A stretch of 53,930 bases of DNA from Aquimarina algiphila (lineage in GTDB: Bacteria > Bacteroidota > Bacteroidia > Flavobacteriales > Flavobacteriaceae): contig NZ_VLNR01000082.1 in NCBI RefSeq assembly GCF_007489275.1, positions 1 to 53,930 of the forward strand, read 5' to 3'. Below the pieces are notes generated by a model. It was given only the letters and a program-made list of their open reading frames with translations, was not told the DNA's origin and searched no databases. Positions within the stretch are counted from its first letter, which is position 1; each line of letters starts with the position of its first letter. Below, piece by piece: positions 8,487 through 15,447 of the stretch. A program made the translations under genes and the position numbers.

Positions 8487-8728
8487 GGGTGCTTACCTTC
8501 AAAGGCTTCAAGTATATCCTCTGACAAATCATCAAAATCATCTGCAATATGGATTTGTCCTCGCAGTTGCCCTCCTACCCGTTTCTTGATCGGTTGCTCC
8601 TCAATCAACGGTATTAGCTTCACCAAAGGATGATTACGTTTACCAATTACTACCTTTTCTCCTGCCAGTACCATATCAACGATTTGAGAAAGGTTATCTC
8701 TTGCTTCTCCAATGTTAAAGGTTTTCAT
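8483..8728 (-). CDS. Phd/YefM-type antitoxin
   Basis: 81 residues. The N-terminus MKTFNIGEARDNLSQIVDMV and GEKVVIGKRNHPLVKLIPL are the Phd/YefM DNA-binding fold. The C-terminal ~30 residues (ADDFDDLSEDILEAFEG) are the acidic toxin-neutralising tail. It is the first gene of the pair and presumably represses its own promoter with the toxin as co-repressor. A Shine-Dalgarno-like GGAG lies upstream of the start, unlike most genes in this window. Confidence 0.92.
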   Translation of the reverse strand: MKTFNIGEARDNLSQIVDMVLAGEKVVIGKRNHPLVKLIPLIEEQPIKKRVGGQLRGQIHIADDFDDLSEDILEAFEGKHP

Positions 8729-8749
8729 CTTTCTGCTCCATCTTGGCTA

Positions 8750-8790
8750 ACTTGTACAAGTATAGCACGTAATTACAAATTATTCAATAA
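8750..8790 (-). promoter_or_regulatory. Promoter and operator of the VapC/Phd operon
   Basis: On the minus strand TTGAAT and TATACT are separated by 17 bases, a sigma70-style promoter. A perfect 12-bp palindrome ACTTGTACAAGT (8750-8761) immediately downstream of the -10 is the likely antitoxin binding site. Confidence 0.65.
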
Positions 8791-8794
8791 CATC

Positions 8795-8811
8795 TTGGCA
8801 CGTAGTTTGTT
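8795..8811 (+). promoter_or_regulatory. Conserved promoter-like box, copy 1
   Basis: TTGGCACGTAGTTTGTT, identical over 17 bases to the copy at 10922-10938 and ending 11 bases before the ATG. It matches the sigma54 -24 element (TTGGCACG) exactly and differs from the -12 element (TTGT instead of TTGC). It also resembles the Bacteroidota -7 element (TAnnTTTG) with one base missing. Which sigma factor reads it cannot be decided from sequence. Confidence 0.6.
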
Positions 8812-8822
8812 ATAAAAAGAAC

Positions 8823-9932
8823 ATGCAAGAGAGAAGGGACATATCAAACTTAATGAAAAATTTATCTCAAAAACAAAATGTGTCTAAGGAACATGATTTC
8901 AACAAAGGGTTTAAAGATGCTTACTTACATGAAATAAAAACATCGCTTAATGATAGGATCATCGACGATTTAGAAGAGGAAAGAGCTATGATGCTTGAAG
9001 AACCTTTCTACCCTAAGAATGAATATTATAACATTGATCAAGGTTCTCCGAGTCATCAGGAAGGTGCTCAAAGTGCCATTCAACTTGTTAAGGAGAGAAT
9101 GAATTTGCAGAGAAGTGTTCGAGATGCACATATTAAAAACGAAATACAAAAAGCACTCGTTATAAAACCTGAACCTATTATGCAAGGTATGATTCGGAAG
9201 GAACTCCAAATCGAATCTGATTTTAGAACCGGATTTGTGCATGGTTATAATACACAAAAGAGCTTTCCTGATTTAGCTGTTCTTGAAAAGGATTATTACA
9301 GTAAAAATATTGGTGACGAGGCATACCAAGATGGATACATTAAAGGTAGTGAGTTCCTTCTTAAAGAAGTTGACAAGAATATCCATACCACACAAAAAGA
9401 TTCCTATCGAGACATGGATCTGAAAGAAATAAATGATGAAACTACACTTTCTAAAAAATCAATTTCTGCGCGTGAGCATCTTACCAAAGAACTAAAATTG
9501 TCTGACTATATGAAGGGATACGTAAGTGGTCATGCAAGGGGTATGATGGAATATCGTGCGCACAAAAGACTCGCGCACTACAACATTTATGAATCGAATT
9601 CTCGTGGATTGCCTAATTCATATGAAGAAGGCTACAAAGATGGGGCTACTTTTCTAAGAAAGGAAGAGGAATATTATTATGAGAAAGAAAGAGAAGTTTT
9701 GTGGGCTAGAGTACCACCAATGGATATAACAGATCTAATGGATATGCTGGATAAAAACATGGGTAAAGAGCCTAAAAATCAAAAAATGGCTACACCCGAC
9801 CAATCTATAGAATCCAAAAAGGCAGTAAATCTAGACAAGTTCAAACAAGCTATAAATAAATATAGCCCTGTTCAACGATCAGTAGATAATCAGCTTAAAG
9901 AAAAAGATCACGATAAAGGGATGGATATATAG
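8823..9932 (+). CDS. Repeat protein with GYxxG modules, paralog 1
   Basis: 369 residues, charged and soluble, with no signal peptide. It has three or four copies of a loosely conserved module: an aromatic/Gly helix (DFNKGFKDAYLHE, DFRTGFVHGYNTQ, YMKGYVSGHARGM), a Leu- or Tyr-rich linker, and a closing helix (AYQDGYIKGSEFLLKE, SYEEGYKDGATFLRKE). The protein at 10950-11735 has the same modules and the same C-terminal tail (YSPVQRSVDNQ, then EKDHDKGMDI). Both start the same distance after an identical promoter-like box. Function is unknown. A conserved C-terminal tail on repeat proteins could be a transfer or secretion signal, but that is speculation. The 3' flanks of the two genes are also similar. 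Confidence 0.75.
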   Translation: MQERRDISNLMKNLSQKQNVSKEHDFNKGFKDAYLHEIKTSLNDRIIDDLEEERAMMLEEPFYPKNEYYNIDQGSPSHQEGAQSAIQLVKERMNLQRSVRDAHIKNEIQKALVIKPEPIMQGMIRKELQIESDFRTGFVHGYNTQKSFPDLAVLEKDYYSKNIGDEAYQDGYIKGSEFLLKEVDKNIHTTQKDSYRDMDLKEINDETTLSKKSISAREHLTKELKLSDYMKGYVSGHARGMMEYRAHKRLAHYNIYESNSRGLPNSYEEGYKDGATFLRKEEEYYYEKEREVLWARVPPMDITDLMDMLDKNMGKEPKNQKMATPDQSIESKKAVNLDKFKQAINKYSPVQRSVDNQLKEKDHDKGMDI

Positions 9933-9976
9933 CCCCCTACTCACTTTACATTACACAACAGAACCTTGCAGAAATC

Positions 9977-10153
9977 TTGACATCATAATAATGATATAGT
10001 ACGTATTATTCTATAGTGTAAGGGTAACCACTAGGATTTAAAGCAATTTATGTCCGAACTAGAGTATGCTTGCGTACTCTGCCCTCGGTTCGTAACACCT
10101 AGCATACTTGTGTGCTAAACAACGAGGGAGGAAGCATAAGCTTCCTCCTTTTT
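9977..10153 (+). ncRNA. Candidate structured small RNA with strong terminator
   Basis: An intergenic transcript is suggested by TTGACA at 9977-9982, -10-like TATAGT at 9995-10000 (extended TGATATAGT) and again at 10012-10017, and a strong terminator GGAGGAAGC/GCTTCCTCC plus five T at 10127-10153. Between them are hairpins AGAGTA/TACTCT (10061-10080) and TAGCA/TGCTA (10100-10117), enclosed by CCTCG/CGAGG (10083-10127). The TTGACA to TATAGT spacing is only 12 bases, so the promoter is uncertain. A 22-codon open frame (10050-10118) lies inside. Confidence 0.45.
10050..10118 (+). CDS. Possible 22-residue peptide (MSELEYACVLCPRFVTPSIL...)
   Basis: Short open frame inside the candidate RNA, ending just before the terminator stem. 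It has three cysteines and no clear ribosome binding site. It could be a leader peptide, a small toxin or chance. Confidence 0.2.
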   Translation: MSELEYACVLCPRFVTPSILVC

Positions 10154-10221
10154 GCATTCAAAGCAATTTTCCAGAAGAGCCATTTAACAAGAAGTTGGGG
10201 CTTTTACAATGTTTTTATATG

Positions 10222-10533
10222 CTAGTAGTAATCCCTGTTCGCTTCAATAACCGCATTTGGATTATAGGCAATAGTATTTAGTAACACACGCGCAGAACTC
10301 TCAGGTGTGCGTTCTCCCTGTTCCCATTTTCTAAGTGTGCTTACACTAAAACCAAAGGTTTTCGCAAATATGCCTTGTGACATCTTCAACTGCTCGCGAA
10401 TCGCTTTAACATCGACATTATCAGGCACATTGACTTGATGTACTATCATCCCTTTTGATGGTTTACCTGTTTGTACATAATCTACCATTTCATTTGCAGA
10501 TTTCTCTAAGCTTTCAAATAGTGTTTTATCCAT
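10222..10533 (-). CDS. higA: HigA2-type XRE antitoxin
   Basis: 103 residues with an XRE helix-turn-helix (about residues 45-90: REQLKMSQGIFAKTFGFSV, then STLRKWEQGERTPESSARV). The flexible N-terminal ~40 residues (TGKPSKGMIVHQVNV) match the toxin-binding arm of HigA2/NadS proteins. The toxin gene comes first and overlaps it by one base, the usual reversed order of higBA. It neutralises the toxin and represses the operon. The surrounding paralogous genes (8823 and 10950) suggest the pair inserted between, or was carried along in, a duplication. Confidence 0.92.
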   Translation of the reverse strand: MDKTLFESLEKSANEMVDYVQTGKPSKGMIVHQVNVPDNVDVKAIREQLKMSQGIFAKTFGFSVSTLRKWEQGERTPESSARVLLNTIAYNPNAVIEANRDYY

Positions 10534-10859
10534 TATTTTGCTCCTTTAATTGCTGTGGCAAATTGATGTAGTGTTGCTTTCTGTGTCGCACTCAGATTAT
10601 CCTGTGTTCCTTTTGCATATACAATCGCTATTAATACAATCTCCTTCACCTCATGGTAGAAGTAAATCACGCGAACTCCTCCACTTTTACCTTTGTCTTG
10701 TCTAGCAAAACGTAGTTTACGAAATCCGCCAGTGCCAGAGATTACATCACCCATACAAGGCGAAGCAGCTAGCAAATTTATTAATGCATGTCGCTCATCA
10801 TCCGAAAGTAGTTTTGAGGCTTGTTTCTGAAATTCACTCGTTTCTACAATCGTTTTCAT
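10533..10859 (-). CDS. higB: HigB2-type RelE-superfamily toxin
   Basis: 108 residues. The sequence closely follows HigB2/RelE-like toxins: ETSEFQKQASKLLSDDE at the N-terminus, GDVISGTGGFRKLRFA in the middle, then GGVRVIYFYHE and VYAKGTQDNLSATQKATL. These toxins cleave mRNA at the ribosome. The conserved basic residues K and R in the GGFRKLRFARQDKGKSGG region are present, so the toxin is probably active. It overlaps higA by one base. The promoter lies at 10866-10894. Confidence 0.93.
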   Translation of the reverse strand: MKTIVETSEFQKQASKLLSDDERHALINLLAASPCMGDVISGTGGFRKLRFARQDKGKSGGVRVIYFYHEVKEIVLIAIVYAKGTQDNLSATQKATLHQFATAIKGAK

Positions 10860-10865
10860 TACCTA

Positions 10866-10894
10866 ACTATACCCCATTGGGTTACACATGGCAA
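10866..10894 (-). promoter_or_regulatory. higBA promoter
   Basis: On the minus strand TTGCCA and TATAGT are separated by exactly 17 bases, ending a few bases before the toxin start. A sigma70-style promoter of proteobacterial type. Confidence 0.65.
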
Positions 10895-10921
10895 GGTTTA
10901 ATACGTGAGCACTCATCCTGT

Positions 10922-10938
10922 TTGGCACGTAGTTTGTT
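10922..10938 (+). promoter_or_regulatory. Conserved promoter-like box, copy 2
   Basis: TTGGCACGTAGTTTGTT, identical to the copy at 8795-8811. In both copies there are 12 bases between the TTGT and the ATG, although the 12 bases themselves differ, so spacing is under constraint. If read by sigma54 the transcript would start about at the ATG. Confidence 0.6.
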
Positions 10939-10949
10939 GATTATCAATT

Positions 10950-11735
10950 ATGAGTGAAAGAAAAGATATATTAGATTTTAGAGATTTAGAGCAGAAAAAA
11001 GAACGCATTAAAGGATCTATTCAATTCAATACCGATTTTGAAAAAGGGTACTTGGAACATATGAAATATTATCAATCCATGAGTTCTTTAGAAAAAACTG
11101 AAGACATACATTATCTTGGGGAGGCATTAAATTCTAGCAATCGTTCTAGTAAAAACAAGAATAGCCTTGGTTATGTCGAAGGTGAGCATGCTTTTCGTAG
11201 GAAAATGGCTGATTTAGAAGATAAAACAATAGAAAGGGTTAGTAAAACGGTTTGGAAAGGTTATTCATCTAAAAATATAGACTCAGAAGACCGAGGTGCA
11301 CTCATCTCATTTTCTGAGAGAAAAAAAAAACTTGAAGATAATCACGAGTACCAAATTGGCTTTGAGCATGGATATGAGACTCAGGCGAAATACCCAAAAT
11401 TAGCATTAGAGGAATCGGAATATTACATCAGTTTAAAAGATAAGACCTCTTACCAAAAAGCTTTCATTAAAGGCAATGACTACTATGTAGCAAAAAATGT
11501 AGATAAGAACTACACTATATCCGAAACATCTCTAAATAAAGTGCCATATGATCGTATGCGGTTAGGAGAGAAGAAATTAGATAGAAATGCAAGAAAGTAT
11601 GTTAATCGTGAGTATGATAAATTGTTGACTGAACGTAAGGAGAAAAATAGAAGCTCTAGAATAGAACAGTATACACCTATAGAGCGCCCTTCAGACAAAC
11701 AAGAAAAAGACCAAGATAAAGGGATGGATATATAG
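10950..11735 (+). CDS. Repeat protein with GYxxG modules, paralog 2
   Basis: 261 residues, soluble and highly charged, a shorter paralog of the protein at 8823-9932. Matching modules are DFEKGYLEHMKYYQSM, EYQIGFEHGYETQAKYPKL and SYQKAFIKGNDYYVAKN. The C-terminal tail (YTPIERPSDKQEKDQDKGMDI in two parts) aligns residue by residue with paralog 1. The 3' flanks are also alike: CCCCTACTCACTTT follows the stop in both. It probably arose by duplication, with HigBA and the candidate RNA between the copies. Function unknown; the pair shares control through the same box. Confidence 0.75.
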   Translation: MSERKDILDFRDLEQKKERIKGSIQFNTDFEKGYLEHMKYYQSMSSLEKTEDIHYLGEALNSSNRSSKNKNSLGYVEGEHAFRRKMADLEDKTIERVSKTVWKGYSSKNIDSEDRGALISFSERKKKLEDNHEYQIGFEHGYETQAKYPKLALEESEYYISLKDKTSYQKAFIKGNDYYVAKNVDKNYTISETSLNKVPYDRMRLGEKKLDRNARKYVNREYDKLLTERKEKNRSSRIEQYTPIERPSDKQEKDQDKGMDI

Positions 11736-11798
11736 TCCCCTACTCACTTTCCAGAACACTCCTTATGTTGCAAACTATTTAATTTGAAATTTATAGCG

Positions 11799-13676
11799 CT
11801 ACTTTAATGTTTCAAATAGTTTAATCCATTGTTTCTCTATTTCGTCTGGTACATCGCCATCAAACCGCTGCTTGATTTTTTTGCTAATTTCAACCTTCCA
11901 ACCTAATTCCAAAGTAATACCAGCATTCTCAGCAAATTCTTCTAATTGGGGTATTATAGGTTTCTCAGAATCAAAATCTTCAACTTCAATATCATCATCT
12001 GGTCTGAATATTCTGTCAAAAGAATCAACCATACGATCTATAGGGAATAAATCTTCAATCTCAGAACCTTCTTTACCAGTAAAAGTATCTGTTTCGATTA
12101 CTTTATTTTTTTCTTTTGAATAAAAACCACTATTTAAGCTTTTCTGAAATTGTTTACCAGTCTGGTCTGAATCGAGTAACGTATAAGGTAGCTCACCTTT
12201 GGTGCCTTGAATAATTGAAACCACTGGTTTGACACCTTTAGCCCCTCCTACTGGAATAAAAACCATTTCTTTCTTAGGCTGAAACTCCCCTTTAGAAATA
12301 AGGTGGTTCTTTATCATTGTAAGATAAAATTGGTCCGAAACTCCTTCCACTATTACAATATCACATCCAACTAATAAACTATGAGCTGCTGTGATGCCTA
12401 TGGCAGCATTTACAGGTTGTATTGCTTTTCTTTCTTTGTCTGCTTTTCCTAAATCATTAGATGATTGAGTAAGCCCATTCTCTGAGTATACGGCCTTTAC
12501 CTTATCTAAATTGTTATGATCAACAAGAAATGGCAGATGAGTTGTGTAAAGTAGTTGATTCTTATTTGATAACTGGTTGAAAAATAATATTAAATCACTT
12601 TGAGCATTAGGATGTAAACTTAGACCAGGTTCATCAAGCAATAAAATGCAGTTTTTATGATTATCTTCACTCTCTGCAAGAAATACTAAAAAGAAACTAA
12701 AAAACCATTGAAGTCCCTTACTCCTCGATTCAAGCTCTATTTTTTCCGGTCTTTCTGAGTCACTAACAAAAATTCTAAAATAATTGCCATCTGCATTGAA
12801 ACTAAAAATATAATTTCCTTGGTTCCACCATTCTCGAAATTCCTTAGTTAGCTTTGTTGCAGCAGAATCTAATTTTGCATATCTCTCTTGTTTTTTTCGA
12901 GACTCTTCCTTGATTTTTTCAGGAGTTTTTTGTGCAGGGTTATTATTTGGGTAATTCTCGCTACCGAGTTCCATTATTTCATCAGGATCAAGTTTTAAAT
13001 GGCTAAACAAAATCTTGAGGGTTCTAGCCTTCATCCTTTCTTTGTCTGTTAATTCTGTTATTCGATTCAAATTATCCTTCACATGGGGTAGATACAAATC
13101 TGAATCCAGATTACCATACTCCGAATAGTATACGAACTTAGGTATGTGCTGACAAATTTTCTTAAAGACTTCATTAGTTACGTCACTATCTATATCCGGT
13201 GACATTTGTTCGCCATTCTCATTTGCTAGATGAATATAAAAGTTACCATTATAATCCTTTTTAATTAACAAATAATTCGTAATACCGTACTTCTCAGGTT
13301 CTCTTTTTGCGTCCTCCTCACCCTCACTATTTTCAGTAGAAGCAGTGTCATCCTCCGTTGCAATTGTCCTTTCAGAATAGTAGTTCTCAAAAGTCTCCAC
13401 TTCTGAAGCACTAATGTTAAAAAGAACCTCTATAAAAGGCTCATCTAGCCGTTCACTTTTTTCTCCATTAATTTCAGAGAACTCGTCTCTTGGATAATCA
13501 TGTAGCAAATCTATTTTGGTTGCGTTGTCAGCAGGATTGAATCTCCAAAGAGGTAATAAAAGATTAGTTTTACCAGATTCGTTAACTCCTACGAAACATG
13601 CCCATTGATCGATATCAATCCAATCCGTACCTTTTATCGATCGGAACTTATGGACTTTGTACTTTATTAATTGCAT
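11799..13676 (-). CDS. OLD-family ATP-dependent nuclease (AAA ATPase + TOPRIM)
   Basis: 625 residues. Residues 1-390 are an ABC-type ATPase as in OLD and RecF-like proteins: Walker A GVNESGKTN near residue 30, the signature-like SRSKGLQWFFSFFLVF near 315 and Walker B ILLLDEPGLSLHP near 345. From about 430 a TOPRIM domain follows with VIVEGVSDQFY (about 443) and LLDSDQTG (about 501), the metal-binding Glu and Asp pair that cuts DNA. OLD proteins act in phage exclusion and, with partner proteins, in Gabija and related systems. No UvrD-like GajB gene is next to it, so it is not Gabija as such. The only neighbour is the 71-residue protein 9 bases upstream. Confidence 0.93.
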   Translation of the reverse strand: MQLIKYKVHKFRSIKGTDWIDIDQWACFVGVNESGKTNLLLPLWRFNPADNATKIDLLHDYPRDEFSEINGEKSERLDEPFIEVLFNISASEVETFENYYSERTIATEDDTASTENSEGEEDAKREPEKYGITNYLLIKKDYNGNFYIHLANENGEQMSPDIDSDVTNEVFKKICQHIPKFVYYSEYGNLDSDLYLPHVKDNLNRITELTDKERMKARTLKILFSHLKLDPDEIMELGSENYPNNNPAQKTPEKIKEESRKKQERYAKLDSAATKLTKEFREWWNQGNYIFSFNADGNYFRIFVSDSERPEKIELESRSKGLQWFFSFFLVFLAESEDNHKNCILLLDEPGLSLHPNAQSDLILFFNQLSNKNQLLYTTHLPFLVDHNNLDKVKAVYSENGLTQSSNDLGKADKERKAIQPVNAAIGITAAHSLLVGCDIVIVEGVSDQFYLTMIKNHLISKGEFQPKKEMVFIPVGGAKGVKPVVSIIQGTKGELPYTLLDSDQTGKQFQKSLNSGFYSKEKNKVIETDTFTGKEGSEIEDLFPIDRMVDSFDRIFRPDDDIEVEDFDSEKPIIPQLEEFAENAGITLELGWKVEISKKIKQRFDGDVPDEIEKQWIKLFETLK

Positions 13677-13685
13677 ATTAAACTT

Positions 13686-13901
13686 CTATAAATTTTCTAA
13701 TTCGATTTCTTCAACTGCTATTTCAAAAATTCTTGATAGGTATCTTTTTAACTCATTATTATCATGAAAAAAAGTGCCAACATCTATCATGTTAGTAACG
13801 TTGTTTTCATTTTCATCAATTAAAGTATCAATTTGGAATAACTCTGCCGCACCAGCTTTTCTAGGAGTGTCAAAATCTTTTCCTACTTGGAATAATGCCA
13901 T
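13686..13901 (-). CDS. Small protein upstream of the OLD nuclease
   Basis: 71 residues, acidic (ENENNVTNMIDVG and FEIAVEEIELENL at the C-terminus). It precedes the OLD gene by 9 bases on the same strand, so co-transcription is nearly certain. It has no recognisable domain. It could be a regulator, inhibitor or sensor of the nuclease, which is inference from position. The 150 bases upstream to 14053 carry no obvious gene. Confidence 0.7.
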   Translation of the reverse strand: MALFQVGKDFDTPRKAGAAELFQIDTLIDENENNVTNMIDVGTFFHDNNELKRYLSRIFEIAVEEIELENL

Positions 13902-14053
13902 AGGTTCTTTTTATTAGTGTTAAACTCAATGATGGGAAATAATCCCTTTAAAAAGTGGGGTACTCAAATATAAAAGAAATTTTCGAACCTTCTATTACGA
14001 AAAACTACATTACCATAACATCAACGATTGTCATAATTTATGTTATGATGTTG

Positions 14054-14278
14054 TTATTCACATTCTGCAATGATGTCTGACAGCTTTATATCCAGACTAT
14101 CAGCAAGCTTTTTACAAAGGGATAATGTGGGGGTTTGTTTGCCTCTTTCAATCAGGCTGATAGTGGTGCGGTGTACAACTGCCTTCTCTCCCAGACGCTC
14201 ATAGGACAATCCTTGTCGTTTACGCTCCTCTGACAAGCGCTTCACCACTTCTGTTACAAATAATTCCTGTTGCGTCAT
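14054..14278 (-). CDS. XRE-family transcriptional regulator
   Basis: 74 residues, essentially one helix-turn-helix domain (GLSYERLGEKAVVHRTTISL, then IERGKQTPTLSLCKKLADSL), as in small phage-type and restriction-controller regulators. It is divergent from the RTX operon, and a perfect 18-bp palindrome lies between the two starts, so it probably controls itself and possibly the RTX operon. No partner gene on its own strand. Confidence 0.9.
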   Translation of the reverse strand: MTQQELFVTEVVKRLSEERKRQGLSYERLGEKAVVHRTTISLIERGKQTPTLSLCKKLADSLDIKLSDIIAECE

Positions 14279-14313
14279 ATACCATTACATAGACCCATTG
14301 ACACATGCAGGTA

Positions 14314-14331
14314 ATGAGAATATATTCTCAT
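14314..14331. promoter_or_regulatory. Palindromic operator
   Basis: ATGAGAATATATTCTCAT, a perfect 18-bp palindrome 36 bases upstream of the XRE start and 72 bases upstream of the -10 of the RTX promoter. Best read as the regulator's binding site. Confidence 0.65.
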
Positions 14332-14403
14332 AAACCGAACGATTTAGGAAAAAAGCGATTTAGTTCAGACAATCATCTGCACGAAAAATCCTTTTTACTT
14401 TTA

Positions 14404-14432
14404 TTGACAAGATTTTATGAAAAGCGTAATTC
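14404..14432 (+). promoter_or_regulatory. Sigma70-type promoter of the RTX operon
   Basis: TTGACA at 14404-14409 and TAATTC at 14427-14432 with exactly 17 bases between, then AAGGA before the ATG. A textbook sigma70 promoter plus Shine-Dalgarno, unlike typical Bacteroidota promoters, which suggests the operon came from proteobacteria. Confidence 0.65.
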
Positions 14433-14448
14433 TTATTGAAAGGAATCT

Positions 14449-15447
14449 ATGGTGAGGCGGTGTATGAAGATTTTATTTTTGGTGATGTGTGTATTGATAG
14501 TAAATGGCTTACCTGTAGCTATTAGCGTCTTAGCTTTTTTCGACAGACCTGCTAAAAACCCCGATGTTGTGTGCTTTGAGGAAGAAGTGTTAGTACAAGT
14601 AGGTGAACGAAGTTTTTTAGTTCCAAAAGGCAAAGGATTTCGCAGGAAAGAATATATTAAGATTAATGATGGTCATAATTATAACCGTTGTCGCTATAAA
14701 TGGGAGAAAATTATTCCTGTTAAAGACATTAGATTTACCAATCATAATGAGTATACTGATGAACGAAAAGATATGATTCAGTACAGATATGACACTCAAA
14801 GACAAAACCGCAAAGATAAGAAGAGTGAAGCATCTAATTCATCTGAACGTTTTGTAATGCCACAAATGGCTTTTCAAGTTCGTTGGCTTGATCAACCGTA
14901 TGAAGAACCATATGAAAAAGGAACTTTAGAAGAAATGTTGCAGCACTATATTCAGCCGAATGTGAGAGGATATCATAGACAATTAAAAAAACTTGAAACA
15001 CCACCTATTACCGAATTAGATAAAAAATTACGTAAAGGTATTATCAAACGACTAAATGATCCTCAAATGGTTGCCGTTATGGATAGATGGCAAGACGAAA
15101 ATTTCAGTCTAGAATCATTACCCAAGAAACAAGGATTCTTTGAGTTGGAAAATGTACCTAGAATAAACAATAGATATTTTGGTTATTTGCCCACTATGAA
15201 ATTGCCAGTACAACTAGCTTGTAGCGATACATCAGGCATTTGCGGTTGCTCTGTGATGTTAACGCCGCGACTTAGATTTAACAGCGCTCCTTCTGCCACC
15301 CACCCTGGTCGTACAAAATACTACAGAGATCTGAATGTCTATGTAGAAGAATGCGAAATGGGTATTAAAGATGCAATGCTAATGGAACATAGAGCACAAC
15401 AACTTATGAATGAACTAAAAAATGAAGGAGATAATAATGGTGTTTGA
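14449..15447 (+). CDS. Exported or membrane-anchored protein upstream of the RTX gene
   Basis: 332 residues. The N-terminus has a hydrophobic segment (MKILFLVMCVLIVNGLPV, after a possible in-frame start at 14464), a signal peptide or anchor. The mature part is basic and polar with several cysteines (VVCFEEEV, CRYKWEKI, ACSDTSGICGCSVMLTPR) and a segment HYIQPNVRGYHRQLKK. Not recognised. It overlaps the RTX gene by 11 bases, so the two are translationally coupled. It might help present, process or attach the RTX protein, which is inference from coupling. Confidence 0.75.
   Translation: MVRRCMKILFLVMCVLIVNGLPVAISVLAFFDRPAKNPDVVCFEEEVLVQVGERSFLVPKGKGFRRKEYIKINDGHNYNRCRYKWEKIIPVKDIRFTNHNEYTDERKDMIQYRYDTQRQNRKDKKSEASNSSERFVMPQMAFQVRWLDQPYEEPYEKGTLEEMLQHYIQPNVRGYHRQLKKLETPPITELDKKLRKGIIKRLNDPQMVAVMDRWQDENFSLESLPKKQGFFELENVPRINNRYFGYLPTMKLPVQLACSDTSGICGCSVMLTPRLRFNSAPSATHPGRTKYYRDLNVYVEECEMGIKDAMLMEHRAQQLMNELKNEGDNNGV

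Noticed and set aside
11799..13901. Gabija defence system
   Set aside because: GajA-like OLD protein present but no GajB (UvrD-like helicase) gene next to it.
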